Source of the DNA: Gammaproteobacteria bacterium
GTDB lineage: Bacteria; Pseudomonadota; Gammaproteobacteria; Steroidobacterales; Woeseiaceae
Reading direction: 5' to 3'
DNA: 64,000 bases
NCBI GenBank assembly: GCA_009937445.1
Contig: JAACFM010000001.1
Location: 1 to 64,000, forward strand
In this document: piece by piece, positions 17,628-26,007 of the stretch
How the letters are laid out: each line of letters starts with the position of its first letter
Numbering within the stretch: the stretch's first letter is position 1
Made by a program: the position numbers and the translations under genes
The notes under the pieces: model-generated
Databases searched by the model: none
What the model was told of the DNA's origin: nothing
The model's input: the letters and a program-made list of their open reading frames with translations, nothing else

Positions 17628-20050
17628 GTTTCGACGATCTTGTTATCAGGAGTGTAGAAGGCGAACGCAGTTTCGGCCGGGATGCGTTGCCGTTGCGTGT
17701 CGGCACCGGCGGCGACTGTCAGTTGCGCTTGCCAGGACCGGGCGGCGAACCCGTTGCGATGCTGGATCTCCTCGATGGGCTGCCGATCGTTCAGCCAGTG
17801 GGTCGCGATACGTCTCTCTACATCAATGATGAGCCGCTGGAGGCGAGTCGCAGACTGGTCGATGGCGACGTATTGCAATTCTACGGCAGCGAAGTACGAA
17901 TCAATGTCGGCGATAAAGGCGTTGTCATTGATGTGCGGCTGGAAGACAGTGCTTACGTCACCAAGCCGCCGGAATTACCCGACGCGACCGACCGTCCCGA
18001 GGACGAGTCGATCGCGCCTACCGCGTTTCGCCGCGCCGCAGAGATCCACGCAAATACGACGGGAGAAAAGCGCGGCAGGTTGAGGTACTTCGTTGCCGCT
18101 GCCCTTGTTGCACTGCTGTCAATGTCGTTCCTGTTGTTCACTTCGAAATCAGTCGATTTCGATGTCGACCCGGGAGAGCCGGATGCTTTCAGTATTGAAG
18201 GTGGCTGGTTTCGTTTGCCGGTAGGTGATCGTGTCTTGCTTCGCCAGGGCAACTACAAGGTCAATATCGAAAAACAAGGTTATTACGATATTGGTCAGAC
18301 CTTCATTGTTGGCGACGAACCGTCGATGACGGTGCGACTGCGCATGCGCAAGAAACCCGGGCGACTCCTTGTGATGACAGAACCACCGGTTGATGCGGTG
18401 GTAACAATCGATGAATCGCTCATGAGCAAAGCGCCGTATGGCCCGCTTGAGCTTGAACCGGGTGATCATACGATTCGGATCGAGTCAGAGCGGTTCTTGC
18501 CATTTAGTGATCTTGTCAGCATTACGGGACTTGATCATCTCGAACGTGTGCACGTGCAGTTGACACCGCGTTGGGCTGAAGTCGAGGTTCAGTCTGAGCC
18601 AGAGGGCGCGACAATTCTCTCCGGTGACATCGAGGTCGGCGTAACGCCAGCGACAATTCAGTTGCTTGAGGGCATGCACGATCTTACCGTCGTGAAGGAT
18701 GGTTTCAGTGCCTGGGACGGCAATGTCCTGGCCGTGCCCAACGTTGCTCAGACTCTGCCAACCATAAAACTGCAAGCTGCCGATGCACGCCTGTTGGTGA
18801 ATACGATTCCGCGGGGTGCCAATGTCACAGTCAATGGCCGCTATCGCGGGCAATCGCCTTTGACGCTGTCGTTAACGCCGGATATCGATTACCAGATCGG
18901 CATGTCCAAAGCGGGCTACGGTGTGACCACACGGAGTTTGCGCCTGCAGTCTGCCGCCAGCGAGTCAATAACCGTCGATTTGTCGGCTCGGGTCGGTACG
19001 GTCACGTTAAACGTCGACCCGGCAGATGCGACGGTTTACGTAGACGGTCGTGCGAGAGGTACGGGCAAGACCATCGTCAGACTGAGTTCTGCGCCACATC
19101 GAATCGAGGTCAAACGCAAGGGATTCCTGGACTGGAACAGGACGATTACGCCGCGGCCGGGTTACCCGCAGACGATTACGGCAAAATTGCGGTCGCTGGA
19201 GGCAATCGCAAGAGATTCGGTTGTCAGAGAGGTGCAAACGGCTGCCGGGCAAACGATGCGTCGCGTTGAAGGCGGTACGTTTACCATGGGTGCATCTCGT
19301 GCGGAGAACGGGCGTCGCGCCAATGAGGTGATTCGTCCGGTAACGATTGCGTCACCGTTTCTTATCAGCACGACGGAAGTCACAAATAAACAGTTTGCTG
19401 AGTTTCGCAAGAATCATGATTCCGGTGCGGATGTACACGCGTCTCTGGCAGCAGATAATAATCCGGTCGCGAACATCTCGTGGTCCGATGCCGTTCAATA
19501 CTGCAACTGGCTCAGTAAAAAAGAAGGGCGCACGCCGGTCTATAAACAGGAGTTCGGCAAGTGGGTGCCCGTTTACCCCTTTACGGATGGTTACCGTTTG
19601 CCAACCGAGGCTGAGTGGGTCTGGGCTATTCGATATGCGGAACAGCCGTTGCCACGCAAATTCCCGTGGGGAAAAACCTGGCCGCCACCGAAGGACAACG
19701 GAAACTTTGCTGACGTCACAGCACGAGAGCTGGTGCCGACGATCATTCCAAAATTTGACGATAGCTATGCTTCGACAGCGCCCGTTGCTACGTTCAAGCC
19801 GAACGCAATCGGAATATACGATGGTGGCGGCAATGTCGCCGAGTGGGTAAATGACTGGTATACGGTTCCGATACCCGGTATTACCGAACCGGTCGTCGAT
19901 CCGACCGGCCCTCCACGTGGTACGAGCCGGGTCATACGCGGCTCAAGCTGGCGGCATGCCGGGTTTACGGAAATGCGTCTGAGCTACCGGGACTATGGGA
20001 ATGAGCCACGCGTTGATGTTGGTTTTCGCATAGCGCGCAACGTCGATTAG
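17624..20050 (+). CDS. FHA-like / PEGA repeat / formylglycine-fold protein
   Basis: The protein has 808 residues and starts at a TTG overlapping the kinase stop. Residues 5-105 resemble an FHA beta sandwich but lack the SXXH phospho-threonine signature. A membrane helix is at about 155-172. About four or five PEGA-type repeats follow (roughly 215-525). The C-terminus (about 535-808) is a formylglycine-generating-enzyme-like fold: GGTFTMGAS, EVTNKQFAEF, LPTEAEWVWA, GNVAEWVNDW and VIRGSSWR. The cysteine pair expected before the terminal R.A.R-type segment of active FGE is absent, so catalysis is doubtful. The domain is probably periplasmic and may bind a partner or carbohydrate. Confidence 0.85.
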   Translation: MSFDDLVIRSVEGERSFGRDALPLRVGTGGDCQLRLPGPGGEPVAMLDLLDGLPIVQPVGRDTSLYINDEPLEASRRLVDGDVLQFYGSEVRINVGDKGVVIDVRLEDSAYVTKPPELPDATDRPEDESIAPTAFRRAAEIHANTTGEKRGRLRYFVAAALVALLSMSFLLFTSKSVDFDVDPGEPDAFSIEGGWFRLPVGDRVLLRQGNYKVNIEKQGYYDIGQTFIVGDEPSMTVRLRMRKKPGRLLVMTEPPVDAVVTIDESLMSKAPYGPLELEPGDHTIRIESERFLPFSDLVSITGLDHLERVHVQLTPRWAEVEVQSEPEGATILSGDIEVGVTPATIQLLEGMHDLTVVKDGFSAWDGNVLAVPNVAQTLPTIKLQAADARLLVNTIPRGANVTVNGRYRGQSPLTLSLTPDIDYQIGMSKAGYGVTTRSLRLQSAASESITVDLSARVGTVTLNVDPADATVYVDGRARGTGKTIVRLSSAPHRIEVKRKGFLDWNRTITPRPGYPQTITAKLRSLEAIARDSVVREVQTAAGQTMRRVEGGTFTMGASRAENGRRANEVIRPVTIASPFLISTTEVTNKQFAEFRKNHDSGADVHASLAADNNPVANISWSDAVQYCNWLSKKEGRTPVYKQEFGKWVPVYPFTDGYRLPTEAEWVWAIRYAEQPLPRKFPWGKTWPPPKDNGNFADVTARELVPTIIPKFDDSYASTAPVATFKPNAIGIYDGGGNVAEWVNDWYTVPIPGITEPVVDPTGPPRGTSRVIRGSSWRHAGFTEMRLSYRDYGNEPRVDVGFRIARNVD

Positions 20051-20080
20051 AATCGGCTGGGACTTTTTCGCGTTATGCTT

Positions 20081-20110
20081 GTCAGATTAGCTGACCGTCG
20101 TTGCACGGTC
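20081..20110 (+). promoter_or_regulatory. Two overlapping hairpins in the intercistronic gap
   Basis: GTCAG/CTGAC arms (20081-20095) and GACCGT/ACGGTC arms (20093-20110) are perfect, and they share bases, so only one can form at a time. They lie between the FGE-fold gene and the strong ribosome binding site of the small exported protein. No T-run follows. Alternative folding, mRNA processing or chance are all possible. Confidence 0.3.
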
Positions 20111-20141
20111 CGAAGCAGAATGGACGAATAGGAGGTCCGGC

Positions 20142-20387
20142 ATGGTTCGACTGATAATTTTCATGGTGCTGCTCTCGGGGGCTGCCGTCTGGGCGCAGGA
20201 CGACGCACCTCAGGATGATGCGGCCAATGAGCCAGAAACAGAGACTGAGGACGTTTTGACCGCAGAAGAGTTGGAAGATCTGGACCTTGACAGCCAGGAA
20301 GATCACACCGAAGAAGACGAGGATGTGTTCAAACCGACCGATGTTGTCTCCTTCGAGCAGTCAGTTAACTTTCCCGTCGACATATAA
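20142..20387 (+). CDS. Small acidic exported protein
   Basis: This 81-residue protein has a signal peptide (residues 1-18, cleavage after VWA). The mature chain of about 63 residues is very rich in Asp and Glu and has only a few hydrophobic positions near its end. The ribosome binding site AGGAGG is the strongest in the cluster. No family is recognised. It directly precedes the MotA/TolQ-like gene. A small exported protein also precedes the ExbB gene of the second envelope cluster (56613), which hints at a shared accessory role. The acidic chain may bind cations or a basic partner. Confidence 0.65.
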   Translation: MVRLIIFMVLLSGAAVWAQDDAPQDDAANEPETETEDVLTAEELEDLDLDSQEDHTEEDEDVFKPTDVVSFEQSVNFPVDI

Positions 20388-20411
20388 CGAAACGCCAAAG
20401 AGTTTGCATTT

Positions 20412-21212
20412 ATGAATAAGAAAAACATACCGGTCGAGTTTGTCTATCAGTTATTTGCGCTCATCATCGCGATTATCATCGTGCATGCGTTCTATGTGTC
20501 GGTCGTACGGCCAACCGCGGCGCAGGTAATAGAAGAACAGAACATGGCGGCAGAGGCGGATCCGGATTACGTTCGTGACCGCAGCGTCTGGGTTCTGATC
20601 AAGGACCTGGAGCAAGAGTCCTGTTTTATTCTGATGTTCTGGGCACTCGCGATCATGGGCTACAAAGGCGTCCAGCTCGGCAATGAAAGGCGCCTGCTCG
20701 ATGTCGACCTGGTGCCGGTCGCGGAGGGCATGCGGATACTTCCTGAAGATACGCGCGACTTCGCCCGGCAAGTAGAGGCGCTGCCCGAAGACCGGCAGCA
20801 GATGCTGTTGCCGCGGGCCTTGTTGAACGCGCTACGGCGCTTCAGCTCCACCCGCAATATTCAGGATGTATCCAGCAGCACACACACCATTTGCGAATCC
20901 GAAGCGGAGCGCCTCGAGTCCGAACTCTCAATGATTCGGTACATCTCCTGGGCTATTCCGTCCATCGGGTTCATCGGGACCGTTCGCGGTATCGGTGAAG
21001 CGCTGGCTCAGGCAGACAAGGCGGTTCAGGGTGATATCGCCGGCGTAACGCAGAGCCTGGGTGTTGCGTTTAACTCGACGTTCATCGCGTTGTTGATCAG
21101 CATATTCCTGATGTTCCTGGTACATCAGCTACAGCTAATGCAGGAACGGCTGGTCTACGACAGTGAGAACTATTGTGACGAGAAAGTCATACGTCATCTA
21201 AAGTCTGATTAG
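20412..21212 (+). CDS. MotA/TolQ/ExbB-type proton channel protein
   Basis: The protein has 266 residues. Hydrophobic helices lie at about residues 11-31, 72-88, 177-197 and 215-238. The C-terminal pair, with the segment SIGFIGTVRGIGEALAQAD followed by GVTQSLGVAFNSTFIALLISI, is typical of the TolQ/ExbB/MotA channel fold. A cytoplasmic domain of about 85 residues sits between helices 2 and 3. Such proteins form a pentameric ring that couples proton flow to movement of a partner with an Asp-bearing helix. The only candidate partners nearby are the VWA proteins at 22580 and 23691, not a canonical ExbD or MotB. Confidence 0.88.
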   Translation: MNKKNIPVEFVYQLFALIIAIIIVHAFYVSVVRPTAAQVIEEQNMAAEADPDYVRDRSVWVLIKDLEQESCFILMFWALAIMGYKGVQLGNERRLLDVDLVPVAEGMRILPEDTRDFARQVEALPEDRQQMLLPRALLNALRRFSSTRNIQDVSSSTHTICESEAERLESELSMIRYISWAIPSIGFIGTVRGIGEALAQADKAVQGDIAGVTQSLGVAFNSTFIALLISIFLMFLVHQLQLMQERLVYDSENYCDEKVIRHLKSD

Positions 21213-21225
21213 GAACGCATCGAGA

Positions 21226-22590
21226 ATGAGATTGCTGGCCGCACATCTGAACGACGCAGAAATCATTGTCGTCGATGATGAAAAGATCCTCTATCGCGAG
21301 CCGGGATTTGCACTGCTGGAAGACGATCACCTGATTACTGGTGCAGAAGCCCACGCGAACGCCAGTTTGAAACCGCGCCGGATACAAAATCATTTCTGGT
21401 CACAACTGCAGACAGAACCATTGAGCGACCGGCGCTTTCATCATCTCAGCGCAGCAGACCTTGTCAGTCGTCAGCTCGAGCAGATTTGGCAACGATTGGC
21501 CAGGCCCGGCGATCAACTGGCGATCGCGGTACCCGCGTACATGTCGAATGAGAACCTTGGATTGCTTCTCGGCATCGCGACAGAGCTGGATATTCCGATC
21601 GCAGCGATGAGCGATGCGGCCGTTTGCGCGACTCGTCGTCACTACGAGCACGCCGTCCCTGTGCATATTGACATCAGTCTGCATTCCACATTGCTGACAC
21701 GGTTGACGCAGGAAGGTCAGGTGCAGGTGGATCGAACAACCGTCATAGACGATTGTGGATTGTTATCGTTGTACGAAAACTGGCTAAAAGTTATCGCTGA
21801 AGCATTCGTTCAGCAGTCTCGGTTCGATCCTTTGCACACGGCAGAAACAGAGCAGATGCTGCAGAACAGAATGCCGGCTTGGCTAACGCGCGCCGGTACG
21901 GCCGCGACCGTCGATGTTGAGGTTGAGTATCGCGGTATCAGTCATCACGCCGAAGTGAGTTCGCTTGAACTGGTTGCCGCTGCAGGGCCTGTTTACCAGA
22001 ACATTGTAGGCAGTTTGCGGGCGCTGTTTCGGGCAGAAGAAACACCGGCCATTCAGTTATCGGATCGTGCCGCCCGAATGCCCGGTCTTGCCGCAACGCT
22101 GAAAGCGCGTGTTGGCGGCGAAGTATTTCTTCTGGAAGCGGGTGCGACCGCGCGTGGACTGATAAAACGTTGTCAGCCTGGGCACAAGAGTGGTGGGTTG
22201 ACCTTGTCGCGTCATATGCCCTGGGATCAGTCCCCGGTCATTGTTGAAAGTCAGGACGCGGGGCAAAACGACGGCCAACCGACACACCTGCTTTTCGGAC
22301 ACAAGGCATACAGTCTTTGCGGAGAGCCATTAGTGCTCGGGTCGCAGCGGGCGGACGGCGAACGCTCGCTGGACCTGCAACAGGAAATGCCCGGCGTATC
22401 AAGACGGCACTGCAGTGTCAGTCCCGACAACGGACAGTTTGTCGTTACTGATCACAGCCGTTACGGAACTTTCCTGAACGGGCACCGGATTGATGCATCG
22501 GCCGTGCTCCAGACGGGAGATTTGATTCGGATCGGAACACCGGGTTTTGAGTTTCGGCTGATTTCAGCAGAGGATTCCAGTGGCTCGTAA
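21226..22590 (+). CDS. Hsp70/actin-like N-terminal region fused to an FHA domain
   Basis: The protein has 454 residues. Residues 1-200 follow the pattern of an Hsp70-type ATPase lobe: a short strand pair, then DQLAIAVPAYMSNENLGLLLGIA (compare VPAYF in DnaK) and IAAMSDAAVCA, followed by VHIDISLHSTL where DnaK has a phosphate loop. The glycine-rich phosphate motifs are degenerate, so ATP hydrolysis is doubtful. Residues about 345-450 are an FHA domain with VLGSQ, GVSRRHCSV and YGTFLNG, which retain the phospho-threonine-binding Arg, Ser and His. It is therefore the most likely reader of the kinase marks in this cluster. It overlaps the first VWA gene by 11 nt. Confidence 0.8.
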   Translation: MRLLAAHLNDAEIIVVDDEKILYREPGFALLEDDHLITGAEAHANASLKPRRIQNHFWSQLQTEPLSDRRFHHLSAADLVSRQLEQIWQRLARPGDQLAIAVPAYMSNENLGLLLGIATELDIPIAAMSDAAVCATRRHYEHAVPVHIDISLHSTLLTRLTQEGQVQVDRTTVIDDCGLLSLYENWLKVIAEAFVQQSRFDPLHTAETEQMLQNRMPAWLTRAGTAATVDVEVEYRGISHHAEVSSLELVAAAGPVYQNIVGSLRALFRAEETPAIQLSDRAARMPGLAATLKARVGGEVFLLEAGATARGLIKRCQPGHKSGGLTLSRHMPWDQSPVIVESQDAGQNDGQPTHLLFGHKAYSLCGEPLVLGSQRADGERSLDLQQEMPGVSRRHCSVSPDNGQFVVTDHSRYGTFLNGHRIDASAVLQTGDLIRIGTPGFEFRLISAEDSSGS

Positions 22591-23677
22591 GCGGCGCTCA
22601 GGCGAAATTTTCAGCATGTCGTTCCTCGACTGCATGAGTTGCGGTTTCGGGGCCGTGATCCTGTTCTTCATGATCATCAATTCCCACAGCGATGTGACCA
22701 ACAATGATGTGACGAAAAAGCTGCAGGCGGAGACCGACAAACTGGAGATTGAGGTTCTTGAAGGGCGCAAGAATCTGGCCCTGGCCAAAACCTCGATACA
22801 AAAACTCGAAACAGAAGAGCAAGAGGCCAGCGACCAGATATCGATCATCCTGGCATTGATTGCCGAGTTGCAGGCTGAGCTGGCGAAATACGATAACGAC
22901 ACGCTGGCAAAAATCAAGGCGATTGAGAAACTGCAGTCCGACATCAAGTCACTTGAGGACGAAGTCAAACGGCTTCTGGCACTTAAAAGAGAAGAAGACG
23001 CGTCAGGCCAGCGTACGCGATCTTTCAAAGGCGAGGGTGATCGTCAGTACCTGACCGGTCTGAAACTGGGCGGCGAACGAACCCTTATTTTGGTCGATCG
23101 TTCGGCGAGCATGTTGCACGAGACCATCGTCAACATCATCAGACGCAAAAACCTGCCCGAATCAGAGCAGCTCCTGTCGAGAAAATGGCGTCAGGTCGTT
23201 GCGAGCGTTGACTGGCTGACGTCTCAGTTTAAGCAGGACAGTGAATACCAGATCTATATGTTCAACAACGTAACGCAGCCCGTCATCAAGGGAACGGATG
23301 GTCTTTGGCTGAAGGCCGATGACAGTGAACAGTTGGATGAAGCTGTACGCACGCTGCGCAGAACGGTGCCGAAGAACGGTACGAATATGTATTCGGCTTT
23401 CCAGGTCATCCGCGACATGAAGCCGCGGCCTGACAACGTCATTCTGCTGGTTGACTCGATGCCGACGATGGATGCGGCGACGTCGACCAAGACCGTAATA
23501 GGGCCTGGCGAGCGCCTCAACCTTTTTACGGCAGCTCAACAGGTCATCCCGAGCGGCATCCCCATCAATATCATGTTGTATCCCATGGAAGGCGACGCGC
23601 GGGCGGCCGTCTCGCTTTGGGCGCTGGCGCTGAAGACTCGCGGCTCGTTTATTAGCGTTAGTCACGACTGGCCATAG
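22580..23677 (+). CDS. Membrane VWA-domain protein with MotB/ExbD-like anchor (1)
   Basis: The protein has 365 residues and starts at a GTG inside the FHA gene. A basic N-terminus is followed by one membrane helix (about residues 14-33) carrying Asp17 in the motif SFLDCMSCGFGA. A coiled coil runs from about 40 to 140. A VWA domain follows, with the MIDAS motif DRSAS and later LLVDSMP. The topology should be N-in with the VWA domain in the periplasm. The single helix with Asp near its start is what MotB and ExbD offer to their channel partners, and a channel gene lies just upstream. The first 30 residues closely match the next protein. Confidence 0.85.
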   Translation: MARKRRSGEIFSMSFLDCMSCGFGAVILFFMIINSHSDVTNNDVTKKLQAETDKLEIEVLEGRKNLALAKTSIQKLETEEQEASDQISIILALIAELQAELAKYDNDTLAKIKAIEKLQSDIKSLEDEVKRLLALKREEDASGQRTRSFKGEGDRQYLTGLKLGGERTLILVDRSASMLHETIVNIIRRKNLPESEQLLSRKWRQVVASVDWLTSQFKQDSEYQIYMFNNVTQPVIKGTDGLWLKADDSEQLDEAVRTLRRTVPKNGTNMYSAFQVIRDMKPRPDNVILLVDSMPTMDAATSTKTVIGPGERLNLFTAAQQVIPSGIPINIMLYPMEGDARAAVSLWALALKTRGSFISVSHDWP

Positions 23678-23690
23678 GTGTGAATAGCTA

Positions 23691-24689
23691 ATGGCAAAAA
23701 GGCGTAAAAGAGACATTGAGGCATTCAGCCTGTCATTTCTGGACTGCATTTGTTGCGGCTTCGGCGCCATCATCCTGTTGCTCGTCCTGAGCAAGATTTA
23801 TGAGCCCGTGGTTGTCGAAGAAGCGGAACAGGATCTCAGGCAGCTGATCGCACTTTTGCAAGAGGAACTCTTCCAGATTCGAGGCACGTCGACCGTTCTG
23901 GACAGGACACTGCGCGAAGTGAGGGAAGAGACACGGGCGACCAAAGCCCAGCTTGGGGAGCTCGAAGGCGACCTCAGCAAGATCGAAGGTCAGTACAAAG
24001 CCAGTAAGGAAAATGAAGACGAGACCGTCGACATTGGCGAATTGAGTGCGGCAAGGCAACGACTGTCTGCAGAGCAAAAACGACTGACCCCCTACTACCG
24101 CCGGCCGGACGAGGATGCTGTCGCGGGGATTCCCGTAGACAGTGAGTACATTATTTTCGTTATCGATACCTCGGGCAGTATGCTGGACAGTAGCTGGACA
24201 CTGGCACAAAGAATGGTAGCCCAGACGCTGGCGGCTTATCCCACGGTGAAGGGCATACAGGTCATGAACGATGACGGCATGTACATGTTCAGGGATTATG
24301 CTGCTCGCTGGATGCCGGATTCACCTGGCCGCAGACAGGCCATCATTTCTCGCATGAGGAGCTGGAACGCAACCAGTGACAGTAATCCGGTCAACGGTAT
24401 CGAAGCGGCCATTCGTGATTTTCGCGCGGACGACAAGAAGATCAGCATCTATGTGTTTGGCGACGACTATCAGGGTTCTCTGCGCATCGATAGGGCGATG
24501 GGCGCTATCGACCGACTCAATCGGCCGGGACCCGATGGCGAGCGATTGATACGAATTCACGGGGTAGGATTCCCGGGTCGTTTCGGCAGTGCGAGCGTAC
24601 CGAACTCGGCCGCAAGTTTCGCAACCTTCATGCGCGCGGTCTGCGCGGCGCACGGCGGCACGTTTGTTGCGCTCAGCGGCGGCAGCTAA
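23691..24689 (+). CDS. Membrane VWA-domain protein with MotB/ExbD-like anchor (2)
   Basis: This 332-residue paralogue of the preceding protein has the same order of parts. A basic start is followed by a membrane helix with Asp18 in SFLDCICCGFGA. A coiled coil at about 43-140 leads to a VWA domain with the complete MIDAS start DTSGS at about residue 160. The two proteins may form a heterodimer around one channel, as two ExbD-like subunits do. It begins 13 nt after its neighbour. The VWA domain would occupy the place of the peptidoglycan-binding OmpA domain of MotB. Confidence 0.85.
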   Translation: MAKRRKRDIEAFSLSFLDCICCGFGAIILLLVLSKIYEPVVVEEAEQDLRQLIALLQEELFQIRGTSTVLDRTLREVREETRATKAQLGELEGDLSKIEGQYKASKENEDETVDIGELSAARQRLSAEQKRLTPYYRRPDEDAVAGIPVDSEYIIFVIDTSGSMLDSSWTLAQRMVAQTLAAYPTVKGIQVMNDDGMYMFRDYAARWMPDSPGRRQAIISRMRSWNATSDSNPVNGIEAAIRDFRADDKKISIYVFGDDYQGSLRIDRAMGAIDRLNRPGPDGERLIRIHGVGFPGRFGSASVPNSAASFATFMRAVCAAHGGTFVALSGGS

Positions 24690-24782
24690 AAGGCGTCTGC
24701 CACTTTTCATCATAATTGATCGCCAGCTTTCCACCTTCGGGACCCTTCGGTACCGCAATTTCACGGTGTAATTCATTCCGAA

Positions 24783-24802
24783 ACCGGCCAACACCGGCCA
24801 AC
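24783..24802 (+). repeat. Tandem 10-bp repeat upstream of the OmpA-like gene
   Basis: CCGGCCAACA occurs twice in direct succession at 24783 and 24793, ending 17 nt before the ATG. It is probably in the leader of the OmpA-like gene. Its function is unknown and it may be chance. Confidence 0.5.
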
Positions 24803-24818
24803 AAATCGGAGGAATGAC

Positions 24819-25529
24819 ATGCGTAATTCAACAACATTTACCACCATTGCCACTCTCGCAATCCTGACCATGACAATGCAAACGGCATCGGCCGAGACTT
24901 CCAGGCAAGAAAAGATAGGCCTTGGTGGTGGCGCCATCGTCGGCGCATTAGCCGGCGGTCCCGTTGGCTTCATTATCGGCGCGGCGGTGGGTGCAAAACT
25001 CGGTGACACGGCCAATAGCAAGTCAGAACGAATCCAGACTCTGCAGGGCTCATTGCAGGAATCGAGACGATCCGTTGCGTCGCTTGAAGGTGATGTCAAT
25101 GAGCTCAGCGTTGAAGTCGAGCAATTGCAGAGAGTCGCTCGACCGGAGCTCATCAGCCTGATGCAGGCCGGTATCGACATGGACCTGTTGTTCCGCACCG
25201 ATGAGTTTGCCCTGACGGATACGACAGGCGATCGACTCGCGCAGTTGGCTGGTACTTTAGCGGGTATGCCGGGTGTCCGGATTCAACTGGACGGTTTTGC
25301 GGATGAGCGCGGTAACGCTGAATACAACCACGAGCTATCCGAAAAGCGGGTGGAATTCGTGCGCAAGCTGTTTGTTGCTTCGGGAGTTCACCCGACTCGC
25401 ATCAGTACTGCAGCCCATGGTGAGTCGGTTGCCCAGGACCCGGATGTCGATAGCTACGCGCTGGAAAGACGAGTGAGCATCAAGCTCTTCATCGATAACG
25501 CCCAGTCTCTGGCCTCAAATCCACGCTAG
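24819..25529 (+). CDS. OmpA-like protein with glycine-zipper segment
   Basis: The protein has 236 residues. A signal peptide (cleavage after TASA at about residue 25) is followed by a glycine-rich helical hairpin (about 33-65), a coiled coil (70-108), and an OmpA C-terminal domain from about 115. The OmpA domain carries the peptidoglycan-binding motif NAEYNHELSEKR. This should anchor the complex to the cell wall. It ends the co-directional cluster that begins at 10692 and has a good ribosome binding site (GGAGG). A 129-nt gap before it leaves room for its own promoter. A terminator follows about 40 nt downstream. Confidence 0.88.
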   Translation: MRNSTTFTTIATLAILTMTMQTASAETSRQEKIGLGGGAIVGALAGGPVGFIIGAAVGAKLGDTANSKSERIQTLQGSLQESRRSVASLEGDVNELSVEVEQLQRVARPELISLMQAGIDMDLLFRTDEFALTDTTGDRLAQLAGTLAGMPGVRIQLDGFADERGNAEYNHELSEKRVEFVRKLFVASGVHPTRISTAAHGESVAQDPDVDSYALERRVSIKLFIDNAQSLASNPR

Positions 25530-25567
25530 ACACCTTCTTCCCTGTGACTCATCTCGAGTCTCCGCCT

Positions 25568-25600
25568 GGGCCGGCCTGTAGTGGGTCGGCCCTTTTTTTT
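25568..25600 (+). terminator. Rho-independent terminator after the OmpA-like gene
   Basis: A stem of GGGCCG pairing with CGGCCC, extended by one G-T wobble and one more G-C pair, encloses an 8-nt loop. Eight T residues follow at 25593-25600. This is the clearest intrinsic terminator in the window, and it closes the kinase/VWA cluster. Confidence 0.9.
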
Positions 25601-25659
25601 GTGGTGATTTTCGTAGTCGATTGCTAGTGTTGCCAGCTCGAAGTGTTCTGGAGCGAAGC

Positions 25660-26007
25660 ATGTCTCAAGATCTCGCGGACCGTCATTGCAAGCCCTGTGA
25701 AGGTGGCGTCGAAGCATTGCGCACTGATCAGGCAGAAGCGCTGCTGGAAGCATTACACCCGGACTGGTCGCTCAGTGACGATGGTCTCAAAATCGTTCGC
25801 AGATTCGATTTTCCGGCTTACAGTCGCAGCCTGGGTTTCGCGAATGCGGTTGCGTGGATTGCTATTGTCGAGGGGCATCATCCGGTCTTGACCGTCAGTT
25901 ACAGTGCCTGCTCGGTAAGCTACACGACGCACGCGATCAATGGCCTGTCGGACAGTGATTTCATTTGCGCCGCAAAAATAGATCGGCTCGCGACTGAGCA
26001 TTCCTGA
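25660..26007 (+). CDS. phhB: 4a-hydroxytetrahydrobiopterin dehydratase
   Basis: The protein has 115 residues, the typical length for pterin-4a-carbinolamine dehydratase. The signature EGHHPVLTVSY, with its adjacent histidines, and the downstream VSYTTHAINGLSDSDF motif are intact. The enzyme recycles the pterin cofactor of aromatic amino acid hydroxylases and can act as DcoH-like protein. No phenylalanine hydroxylase gene is nearby. ATG 25660 has a GGAGC ribosome binding site; an earlier TTG adds 13 unconvincing residues. The stop overlaps the ATG of the dehydratase gene (TGATG). Confidence 0.9.
   Translation: MSQDLADRHCKPCEGGVEALRTDQAEALLEALHPDWSLSDDGLKIVRRFDFPAYSRSLGFANAVAWIAIVEGHHPVLTVSYSACSVSYTTHAINGLSDSDFICAAKIDRLATEHS

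Noticed and set aside
10692..25529. Type VI secretion or Zorya defence system
   Set aside because: Kinase/PP2C/FHA and MotA-like genes are shared with those systems, but no Tss sheath, VgrG, Hcp or ClpV genes and no ZorC/ZorD, helicase or nuclease genes are present.
24819..25529. Sortase-associated OmpA (PdsO-type) locus, suggested by the glycine zipper plus OmpA layout
   Set aside because: No sortase gene or LPXTG-type target is present next to it.
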